DNA of 5,682 bases from Verrucomicrobiia bacterium (GTDB lineage: Bacteria; Verrucomicrobiota; Verrucomicrobiia; Limisphaerales; JAUIHU01), in the NCBI GenBank assembly GCA_030432175.1, contig JAUIHU010000331.1, positions 1-5,682 of the forward strand, given 5' to 3'. The stretch's first letter is position 1. Each line of letters opens with the position of its first letter. The notes below the pieces were generated by a model. The model saw nothing but the letters and a program-made list of their open reading frames with translations, made no database searches and was not told the DNA's origin. Of this stretch, positions 1 through 5,682 are shown piece by piece. The position numbers and the translations under genes are program-made.

Positions 1-23
1 TTAGGCGCTTCCTCTTGGGTCAT
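1..23 (-). CDS. Possible start of a downstream gene overlapping by ATGA (partial)
   Basis: An ATG at 23-21 overlaps the TGA stop (22-20) of the 474-residue gene as ATGA, a common translational-coupling arrangement. The frame reads MTQEEAP and is open to the left edge. Only seven full codons are visible and no Shine-Dalgarno precedes the ATG, so it could equally be chance. No function can be assigned. Confidence 0.3.
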
Positions 24-1444
24 TGGTTGGCGTTAAATTTTTCCGGCACGTAGCCGAAGTAACGCCGTGTTTTTATCACTTTAGCAACCTCTTGTGGAGT
101 CATTTCCTCCCAGGAAGGATCTCCCTCCTGGATTTTTTTCAGAATGTCACGTGAGAAAATGTGCAGGATATCCGGATTATAATTTTCTAATGAGCGAATA
201 TTCCCCCTGTCAACCAGATGGCTGTAGAGGTGTTTGATATTACCCGGCAACGGGAGATTGTTGAGCAGGGTGAGTTCGTTGGACTTCGGATCTTTAAACG
301 GGTAAATGAAGAGTTTAACCTCGTTTTTGAACAACCGCCCGAAAGACTCCAGGATGCCTCCGGCTAGATTGGTATAATACTTTTCGTTGAACAATTCTGC
401 CAGGCTGTGGGCTCCCATGACGATGCCAATTGTCTTTTTGGAGAAACCACTCAGGTAGGCGGCGAGGCGATAGTATTCAAAGAAATTAGAAATCATCACC
501 GTTTTGCCGCATTCAGCCAAAATATCCGCGCGTGCCAGAAAGTCGTAATAATCAATCTCACCAGTTGCTAGCAGGTTTCGCATGGTTAATTCCATGATGG
601 TGATCGGCTCTTCATCAGCCATTTCTGGCATCTTTGAAAACTCCTCTTCGGCGCATCGAACCATGTCCAGATTGACATGCATGACCGGCCGGAAGCTCCC
701 CCGCTCGACAATGATTGGTTTTTTGTAAAGCGCCTCGGAAGGTTGCATGACCTCACCGTTCGGACCAAACATGGCGGCGTTGCTGAGTCCGAGTCGCACC
801 AATTCCAGACTCATTAACCGGCTATCCACGTTGCGAAACTCGATGCCTTTAAACTCAATCATGTCAATCTCGATGCGGTGCGTGTTGAGTCCATCGAGTA
901 GTGACTCCACAAGTTTTTTGGGATTGTGGCTTAGAAAGCAGGCTCCATAGACGAGGTTGACTCCGACAATTCCAAGGGCCTCTTGTTGTTGGCTGTTGGA
1001 TTCGTCGAGCATGCGGACATGGATAATGATCTGGTTGTCCTCATCTCTGGGATGCGCCTGAAATTTGATACCCATCCAGCCGTGGCATTCATTGGTGCCT
1101 TTATAATTCCTCGCAGAGACGGTGTCGGCGAATGTGAAGAATGCAGTGTTATGACCCTGTCCATCGGTGAGCCGTTCTTTGTTGAGACGCTGTTCATAAT
1201 CCAACATGCTCTGCAGCCGTTCACGACAAACGTATCGTGAACAGGTGCCATAAATCGCGTCGCTGACTTTCATTGCATATGCTGAGATACTTTTTGCAAT
1301 GGTGCCTGCGGCGCCACCAACGCGGAAAAACCATCGGACCACTTCCTGTCCAGCGCCAATTTCAGCAAAGGTGCCGTAGCGTGAGTTGTCGAGGTTGATG
1401 GCCAGCGCCTTGCTCCTGGGATCGGTTTGCTTTTCAGACTGCAT
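20..1444 (-). CDS. Conserved 474-residue cytosolic protein of unknown function (often misnamed in databases)
   Basis: A complete ORF, ATG to TGA. It starts at the first ATG after an in-frame TAG five codons upstream, and the conserved block begins soon after (ALAINLD, then YGTFAEIGAGQEVVRWFFRV at about 23-42), so the start is well supported although no Shine-Dalgarno is visible. Other blocks that look conserved are NECHGWMGIKF (118-128), QQQEALGIVGVNLVYGA (152-168), KKPIIVERGSFRPV (241-254), GKTVMISNFFEYYRLAAYL (313-331) and GGILESFGRLFKN (362-374). There is no signal peptide or membrane helix, and seven or so scattered cysteines are compatible with a cytosolic location. I recognise the family from memory as widespread in Verrucomicrobia, cyanobacteria and other phyla, with near-constant length. 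Its members have been labelled 'TonB-dependent receptor' or 'nicotinate-nucleotide adenylyltransferase'. Neither fits: there is no barrel-length chain or export signal, and no HxGH nucleotidyltransferase motif. Function is unknown. It lies downstream of a terminator, so it is probably transcribed separately from the giant gene, and its stop overlaps a possible next start as ATGA. Confidence 0.93.
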   Translation of the reverse strand: MQSEKQTDPRSKALAINLDNSRYGTFAEIGAGQEVVRWFFRVGGAAGTIAKSISAYAMKVSDAIYGTCSRYVCRERLQSMLDYEQRLNKERLTDGQGHNTAFFTFADTVSARNYKGTNECHGWMGIKFQAHPRDEDNQIIIHVRMLDESNSQQQEALGIVGVNLVYGACFLSHNPKKLVESLLDGLNTHRIEIDMIEFKGIEFRNVDSRLMSLELVRLGLSNAAMFGPNGEVMQPSEALYKKPIIVERGSFRPVMHVNLDMVRCAEEEFSKMPEMADEEPITIMELTMRNLLATGEIDYYDFLARADILAECGKTVMISNFFEYYRLAAYLSGFSKKTIGIVMGAHSLAELFNEKYYTNLAGGILESFGRLFKNEVKLFIYPFKDPKSNELTLLNNLPLPGNIKHLYSHLVDRGNIRSLENYNPDILHIFSRDILKKIQEGDPSWEEMTPQEVAKVIKTRRYFGYVPEKFNANQ

Positions 1445-1448
1445 CGCC

Positions 1449-1461
1449 AGTATTTTATACT
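1449..1461. repeat. Short perfect inverted repeat over the candidate -10
   Basis: On the minus strand AGTAT-AAA-ATACT is a perfect 5-base inverted repeat with a 3-base spacer. It covers the candidate -10 and ends five bases before the start codon. It could be a small operator, but AT-rich palindromes of this size arise easily by chance. Confidence 0.3.
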
Positions 1462-1479
1462 ACTTCCGCAACGGCGCAA
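1452..1479 (-). promoter_or_regulatory. Candidate promoter for the 474-residue gene, possibly giving a leaderless transcript
   Basis: A -10-like TAAAAT at 1457-1452 (overlapping TATAAA at 1459-1454) lies 16 bases after a weak -35-like TTGCGC (1479-1474). Both sit between the terminator and the ATG at 1444. The -10 ends seven bases before the ATG, so transcription would start at or next to the start codon. No Shine-Dalgarno is present at the usual distance (the nearest purine run, GGAAG, is about 18 bases away). The -35 match is poor, so this rests on the -10 and on the need for a promoter after the terminator. Confidence 0.4.
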
Positions 1480-1497
1480 GATGGACTTCTCTGGATC

Positions 1498-1543
1498 AAG
1501 AAAAAGACGCGACGGGTCAGGAAGCGGACCTGATCCCATCGCG
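1498..1543 (-). terminator. Rho-independent terminator after the giant gene
   Basis: Read on the minus strand, the arm at 1543-1529 (CGCGATGGGATCAGG) pairs with 1521-1508 (CCTGACCCGTCGCG) around a seven-base loop. There are thirteen Watson-Crick pairs, one G.U pair (1538/1513) and a single bulged base (1534). The sequence TCTTTTTCTT follows at 1507-1498. On the plus strand the 1538/1513 pair would be a C.A mismatch and no T tract follows, so the element works in the minus direction. It starts about 48 bases past the giant gene's stop codon. Confidence 0.85.
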
Positions 1544-1590
1544 CCTTGGATCTATGAGGCGTTCTTGTCGAATTGGCGTTATTCCGTCAT

Positions 1591-4500
1591 TCAGGTGGAA
1601 ACGATTTTTCGGCAGAGAATTATCAGAGCGCACAGTCCCAGGAATAATCCCAGCTGCCAGCCCCAAAGAATCGATTGACTATCGGGAGCGGTGAATCGCA
1701 TTTGTATCTGCAAGGGAGTCGAAGCGTCTGCCTGCAGCGCTTTTTCGAACACCAGTTTCGAGCCGATCTGCGGAAGGTTAGCACGAATCGCTCGAGGCAA
1801 TAAGGTGGCGGCTTCCTGTTGTTCCACCAATCTTCTTGCCAGCGCCTGCATCACGGATTCGTCATTCAGCGCTGCGGATTCAGATTGATTGAGCGCCAAC
1901 TCCTGGCCATAGACGTTCTGGAAGCGCTGGTTCAACCCTTGTGCGTAGTTGAGCATTTTCACATTATCCAACTGCACCCTCGCATCTTCGTTAAATGCGA
2001 TGTCATTATTGGAAAGGTTCAATGCTGCTTCATAGGCTCGCATGGCGTCTTTGTTTTGACCTTTCTGCAACAGGCTGTTTCCCAGATTGAAAAACTGGTT
2101 AGCTTCTACAACTTGCTGCTGTTGTCTGGAGTTTTCGTATTCCATGTAACTTCCTGTGGCCTGCTGGCCGCGTTGGAAATCAGTGGAATCTGGCCGTTGA
2201 GGACTGTATTGGAAGTTGGATCCCCAATGGGTGAGGTTCCACATTTGAGGCGCATAGACGTTCCACGTGATGTTTTCCAATGGCAGTCCAAATTTTGGGG
2301 CCGTCAGATTCCGCCAACTTTCAAATCCAGATCCATAAGGGTTGGGTGTGGAATAGAGAAATTCAACGATCGTCGGCTCTCCTTCCACAGCATTGGGTTC
2401 CAGGGGAGTGAGAATGGTTTGTTCGACGGACCATGGAGCGACGCTTTGCTGGTTGACGAAGGCAAACCAGAAATCACTGGACTCCGGTAGCTGTATTTCC
2501 AGCGCTCTCAGGTCGCCAGGAAAAATTTCCAATCTTACTTGAGTTAGAATCGCTTTGCCTTCAGAGAGAACTGATGAAAGAGCAATGCTCTCGATCTTGG
2601 CTTGATCCAGTTTGGCAGCCGAATAGCGGGTCCAATCCAGTTCCACGCTGAAATCCGGGTCCATGACTCGAAATACGTGATTGGGCGGATTTTCTCCGGA
2701 TCGCATTCGGAGCGCATTGGGCAATGTTTGCCAGTCGCTCAGCTTCTGCAGTCCTTCGGGTTCAGCTGGAGCCTCTAATTGAACTCGACCGGAGGTGCGC
2801 AACGCCAGATAGCCCCGTTGCAAGTTGACGTTGACGGCGGGATTTCCTGTTAGCGTTGTGGTTCCGGGTTGGTCCTGCATCGGTCGTTGGTGACGCACCG
2901 AAAAGGAGTAAGGTCCGAGAATGCGTTTTCCAAATCGCACTTCCCAGATTTGCGGAGTTCCATCAGTGGCTTCCGCATTGACGCGGATGATATCTGAAAT
3001 GGACTCCCCTTCGACGCGGACACTTTCCGCATCGGCTGGAGTTTGGATTTGCAAAGCTTTGATTCCGGCATTCTCAATCACATAATCATAATAGGTAACC
3101 GTTTGTTCGACCCCTTCTTTGAAAGTGACTTCCTGGAGAGTATTGACCTGGATCCAGGCGGGGACTTGCTCGATATCAAAGCCGAGCTTCCAACGGTCGT
3201 TCAGTATCTGGAAGGTCATGTAATTCCTCATTGCTGAACGTTGTTGTCCCGGACTTGGTGTTTCCAGCAATGTGACTGCCTCTCTTTCAACCAGGTGCAA
3301 TCTCCAACCCTGCTCTGGCGCGAGTGTGAGTTTGCCCTGGTTCTTCGAGGTCCCATTCAAAGCCAGCTTGGGAGTGTCCCAGCCACTTTGCGCTTCGATT
3401 CCTGGACCAACCAACTGAATCGCAAAGTTCTGGCGACCCTCGGTTTTTTCCCTCAAGTATAATGTGACCCGCCGTGGATCACCCGAATCTTGTTCTGGTT
3501 TGGATTGGGTCCAATGACTCAGCGAACTTCCCGAGATAGATTCCACATCCATTCCCTCAGGTAAATCAAACGACAGTTGGAAGACACCGGCGCGTGAGAT
3601 ATCGACCGCCATTTGAGCGGCGAGCAGCGTGCGATCTTCTCCCAGAGATAAAGTCTGTTCGGAATTCACACGAATATCAGGTTGAACCGCTGAAACTTTT
3701 AACGTCAAAGAGGGCGCATCGGAAGCGGTGCGATAAGCTCGACGGAGAGTCAACGGATCTGAAGATTCAACTGAGTTGACGAACTCGCGTGGGAAGTCTT
3801 CCAAATTGATTGCGGCGAGTCCATTGATTTGAACCGAATCCAGTTGAGCTTCGGCGCGAGTCGCGATTCCAACCATGCCGATTTGGTTGGCAGCTTGCTG
3901 CGCTTTCAGTAAACCTAACCCTTTCTCGTAAGGCAGTGGACTGGCGCTGATTTGTGAATCAATCGTCAGGTTGAATGCTTTGGACTGACCTTCTTCCAAC
4001 TGAATACGCAACCGTTTTTGATCTGGATCAAACCGCCATGTCTGCAACTTCGGCGCCCGAACATTCGTGATGGTCAGCGCTTCATCGATTTCAAACTCCA
4101 GAATCTGAACCTGACCTTGCGCTGGGCGAATCCGGACAAAATGATATCCTTCCAAAGCCCCGGATGTTGGCGCCAGCAAGTGGTAGAGATCCGCATAAAA
4201 AACGGACTCTTCCGTGCGCGTGTCACGTCCACGCGGCTTCCATCCCAACCAGGATTGATCCGAAGGGACCAATGTCAGCGAAGCCAGCAGTTTTTGATTG
4301 TCCTCGTCTCGCGCGGTGCGCACCGCCACGGCTTGCGGACTGAACGGATCCCACTCGAGCCCGTTCCAGGTTGCTTCAATTTGATGAGACAACGCCGTGG
4401 GGGTTGGGATCTCTGCCTGATAAGTTTCGTTGTTTAATGTTACAGCAGGAGTGTATTCCCAGATGATCTGGATCAGCTCCGCCTCTTTAGCCAGAACATA

Positions 4501-5682
4501 AAAACTCTCCGAAGATGTCTGGGATTTTTGTTCAGTTTTGGAATCTAACCGGCGAATTTCTGCGGCAGTTTCCGGGATGATTTGAATGGATCTGGTTACG
4601 GCATTCTGAGCCTGGATCGGTAGTTTTTCACCAGATTTGGCGTTCCACAATATTTCAGCTCTGGCCTGAACTGATTGGCCATCGACAGACCAGGTTTGGA
4701 AAACTGACTGAGCGTATGGAGCAACATCCGATTGTGCTTGAGCCTGCGCTTGATTCGGCGCGAGCTGCGACATGCACAGGATACAGCCAAGGATCCAGAG
4801 ACTGGCTGTTCCTGCGGTGGTAGGATTCGGTTTCATTGGAGGAACTTTTTCAGAGGATTCACTATCCGTTGGAGGTTGAGGTGGTTTGGGTGGTCTGGGT
4901 TTTGATGGGAGTGTCATGAGAGGACCGGCAAGTTGGATCAGCCAGGAAAGAGCAATAGCGCCCAGCATGAGACCCAGGACCCATGCCGCTCCCTGAGGCA
5001 GGTAGAGCAGTCCCCATGCAATCAAAGCCCATGAAAGCGCTTGCAGTTGACGTCGGTAGGGTTGCAGCGCCGGCTTGAAACTCTCCAAAGTAGGCAAGGC
5101 TAAAAGGATGAGTCCAAGAACCGCTGGCCACGCCTGGAGCCATGCGGCCGCTTGCTGATCTGCGTTAGAAATTCTTTCCAGTTCCAACTCCAAACTGGCT
5201 GAACTATCCTGAAATGGAGCTACAAAATTCAGTTCGGCAGGCATGGGCTCAATTCTAACCAGAACCGAATGAAGGTTGATCATAGCAATCGCTACCCCGA
5301 CTCCGACAAAAGCCGAGCCGCAAAGGAATCCCAGCCAGTGCCCCAGCGTGAACCGGTATCTGCAAACCTTCAACGTCCACTTCCAAATGGCGCCACCCAA
5401 AATCAACAAGCCAAATCCCACGCACAGCGCTGTAAACATGATGGATCTCTTTTTGCCTGTGAACAAATCGCGCAGCGTGTGAAATCCACTGGTTGCCTGA
5501 TACGTTTCATTGGGTTGGATCGGACCCTCCACAAATCGAAGCCCCTGTCCAGACTCAGTTTCGACTTTCCATTCAGCATAAAGCATTGGCGCGTCGATGA
5601 TGGGAGCGTGCAAGTGGGTCGTGGTGGATTTGGGATTCTTTGAATCGGCGCCCATTTGAAGCTGCACCTGAATCACCTGGTC
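1591..5682 (-). CDS. Giant multi-pass membrane protein with large exported beta-rich region, 5' end beyond the window (partial)
   Basis: The frame is open to the right edge, so the true start lies outside; the GTG at 5676 is only the first possible start codon in view and there is no reason to prefer it. Residues below count from that GTG. 1-78 is a mostly beta-like tail of an upstream domain. Hydrophobic helices follow at about 79-99, 114-136, 180-197, 211-227 and 231-252. A proline/lysine linker spans 255-282 and a signal-peptide-like segment 281-314. About 320-1160 alternates polar and hydrophobic residues in beta-sandwich style. 1170-1300 is helical with one TPR-like repeat (about 1192-1224). 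A final helix (1335-1354) is followed by a short RKIVST tail. By the positive-inside rule the linker and C-terminus are cytoplasmic and 315-1334 is periplasmic. That region contains no cysteine. I do not recognise a named family or any catalytic motif; the role may be structural, binding or scaffolding, and this is inference. Transcription probably ends at the hairpin just downstream. Confidence 0.93.
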   Translation of the reverse strand, partial: DQVIQVQLQMGADSKNPKSTTTHLHAPIIDAPMLYAEWKVETESGQGLRFVEGPIQPNETYQATSGFHTLRDLFTGKKRSIMFTALCVGFGLLILGGAIWKWTLKVCRYRFTLGHWLGFLCGSAFVGVGVAIAMINLHSVLVRIEPMPAELNFVAPFQDSSASLELELERISNADQQAAAWLQAWPAVLGLILLALPTLESFKPALQPYRRQLQALSWALIAWGLLYLPQGAAWVLGLMLGAIALSWLIQLAGPLMTLPSKPRPPKPPQPPTDSESSEKVPPMKPNPTTAGTASLWILGCILCMSQLAPNQAQAQAQSDVAPYAQSVFQTWSVDGQSVQARAEILWNAKSGEKLPIQAQNAVTRSIQIIPETAAEIRRLDSKTEQKSQTSSESFYVLAKEAELIQIIWEYTPAVTLNNETYQAEIPTPTALSHQIEATWNGLEWDPFSPQAVAVRTARDEDNQKLLASLTLVPSDQSWLGWKPRGRDTRTEESVFYADLYHLLAPTSGALEGYHFVRIRPAQGQVQILEFEIDEALTITNVRAPKLQTWRFDPDQKRLRIQLEEGQSKAFNLTIDSQISASPLPYEKGLGLLKAQQAANQIGMVGIATRAEAQLDSVQINGLAAINLEDFPREFVNSVESSDPLTLRRAYRTASDAPSLTLKVSAVQPDIRVNSEQTLSLGEDRTLLAAQMAVDISRAGVFQLSFDLPEGMDVESISGSSLSHWTQSKPEQDSGDPRRVTLYLREKTEGRQNFAIQLVGPGIEAQSGWDTPKLALNGTSKNQGKLTLAPEQGWRLHLVEREAVTLLETPSPGQQRSAMRNYMTFQILNDRWKLGFDIEQVPAWIQVNTLQEVTFKEGVEQTVTYYDYVIENAGIKALQIQTPADAESVRVEGESISDIIRVNAEATDGTPQIWEVRFGKRILGPYSFSVRHQRPMQDQPGTTTLTGNPAVNVNLQRGYLALRTSGRVQLEAPAEPEGLQKLSDWQTLPNALRMRSGENPPNHVFRVMDPDFSVELDWTRYSAAKLDQAKIESIALSSVLSEGKAILTQVRLEIFPGDLRALEIQLPESSDFWFAFVNQQSVAPWSVEQTILTPLEPNAVEGEPTIVEFLYSTPNPYGSGFESWRNLTAPKFGLPLENITWNVYAPQMWNLTHWGSNFQYSPQRPDSTDFQRGQQATGSYMEYENSRQQQQVVEANQFFNLGNSLLQKGQNKDAMRAYEAALNLSNNDIAFNEDARVQLDNVKMLNYAQGLNQRFQNVYGQELALNQSESAALNDESVMQALARRLVEQQEAATLLPRAIRANLPQIGSKLVFEKALQADASTPLQIQMRFTAPDSQSILWGWQLGLFLGLCALIILCRKIVST
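1615..1674 (-). other. C-terminal membrane anchor of the giant protein
   Basis: Encodes residues 1335-1354, ending in the core LGLFLGLCALIIL, followed by the short basic tail CRKIVST and the TGA stop. A hydrophobic helix with an Arg-Lys flank at the very end indicates a tail anchored in the inner membrane with the C-terminus in the cytoplasm. The exported region would thus be tethered at both ends unless the internal signal-like segment is cleaved. Confidence 0.8.
2005..2103 (-). other. Single TPR-like repeat near the C-terminus of the giant protein
   Basis: Encodes residues 1192-1224. The pattern FFNLGNSLLQKGQNKDAM followed by RAYEAALNLS matches the TPR spacing of small and large residues (LG, then A, then Y..AL). 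The flanks (about 1170-1300) are also helix-rich, with a QQQQ run at 1185-1188, so one or two degenerate repeats may follow. TPRs usually bind other proteins, and here the repeat sits between the beta-rich region and the membrane anchor on the presumed periplasmic side. Confidence 0.6.
4735..4836 (-). other. Internal signal-peptide-like segment, possible internal start
   Basis: Encodes residues 281-314, beginning MKPNPTTAG. The segment has a short n-region, a hydrophobic core ASLWILGCILCMSQLA (291-306) and a c-region ending AQAQA, which would suit signal peptidase I cleavage after Ala314 (AQA before QS). The methionine is encoded by an ATG at 4836-4834, and no Shine-Dalgarno precedes it (the bases just upstream are CCTCC-like, the opposite of a ribosome site). 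The segment may be a plain transmembrane helix, an internally cleaved signal, or the N-terminus of a separately initiated 1081-residue exported protein. The ILGC at 295-298 is not a good lipobox because the hydrophobic core continues past it. Confidence 0.55.
4870..4914 (-). other. Proline/lysine-rich linker between membrane cluster and exported region
   Basis: Encodes residues 255-269, TLPSKPRPPKPPQPP, followed by an acidic-serine stretch (TDSESSEK). The low complexity, rigid proline content and positive charge suggest an extended cytoplasmic tether that separates the five-helix module from the following signal-like helix. It reads as a domain boundary, consistent with fusion of two formerly separate proteins. 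Confidence 0.7.
4921..5442 (-). other. Five-helix membrane cluster within the giant protein
   Basis: Encodes residues 79-252 of the visible ORF. The five hydrophobic stretches are about 79-99 (core LCVGFGLLILGGAIW), 114-136, 180-197 (core AVLGLILLALPTL), 211-227 and 231-252. The loops KVCRYRFTLGH (104-113) and KPALQPYRRQ (201-210) are basic and therefore likely cytoplasmic, while the acidic loop 137-179 is likely periplasmic. This places the N-terminal domain outside the cytoplasm, although the GKKR just before the first helix is a conflicting positive cluster, so the orientation of the first helix is less certain. Confidence 0.75.

Noticed and set aside
1292..1380. Nucleotide-binding loop (Walker A) or methyltransferase motif in the 474-residue protein at EIGAGQEV / GGAAGTIAKS
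   Set aside because: The GGAAGTIAKS stretch lacks the GK[ST] ending of a P-loop, and EIGAGQ is not followed by the glycine pattern or acidic strand end of a methyltransferase. The later CGKT (312-315) has no glycine at the required position before it.
1270..1539. 89-codon minus-strand ORF covering the intergenic gap
   Set aside because: It runs through the terminator and overlaps the start of the 474-residue gene in another frame; the protein has low-complexity shadow-like composition.
1819..2490. 223-codon ORF on the plus strand
   Set aside because: It lies wholly antisense to the giant gene, has no recognisable motif and a composition typical of a reverse-frame shadow (rich in Cys, His, Phe and Arg).
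4018..4437. 139-codon ORF on the plus strand
   Set aside because: Antisense to the beta-rich region of the giant gene; rich in Arg, Pro and Gln with no domain-like pattern.
4774..4788. Lipoprotein lipobox at ILGC (residues 295-298)
   Set aside because: Leu at position -2 is atypical and the hydrophobic core continues well past the cysteine, ending in a better signal peptidase I-type AQA site.
5269..5643. 124-codon ORF on the plus strand near the right edge
   Set aside because: Antisense to the membrane-helix part of the giant gene and rich in Gln, Arg, Ser and Lys as expected from the complement of hydrophobic coding sequence.

Overview
The window holds two substantial genes on the minus strand, plus the first few codons of a possible third. 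There is no mobile element, CRISPR array, tRNA or rRNA. Base composition is roughly balanced by eye. The large gene product has a signal-peptide-like segment, several membrane helices and a very large exported beta-rich region, which points to a Gram-negative, diderm bacterium. Giant membrane-anchored proteins of this style, next to the 474-residue conserved family seen here, remind me most of the Verrucomicrobia/PVC group. That assignment is from memory of protein style and is not proven by the window.

Layout in the direction of transcription (right to left): (1) a very large ORF that is open at the right edge and ends at 1591. It encodes five membrane helices, a proline/lysine linker, a signal-peptide-like helix, about 1,000 cysteine-free residues that are probably periplasmic, a TPR-like helical segment and a C-terminal membrane anchor. 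(2) A 146-base intergenic gap with a convincing minus-strand intrinsic terminator (G.U-tolerant 14-pair stem followed by a T tract), then a candidate -10 element only seven bases from the next start codon. (3) A complete 474-residue soluble protein of a widespread but functionally uncharacterised family. (4) An ATGA overlap at its stop codon that may start a further gene running off the left edge.

The terminator suggests the two main genes are separate transcription units, so adjacency alone does not link their functions. The left gene and the possible ATGA-coupled gene would be one operon. The most interesting points are the internal signal-peptide-like segment (one polypeptide, or two products from one ORF), the conserved orphan family whose usual database names do not fit its sequence, and a possible leaderless start for that gene.
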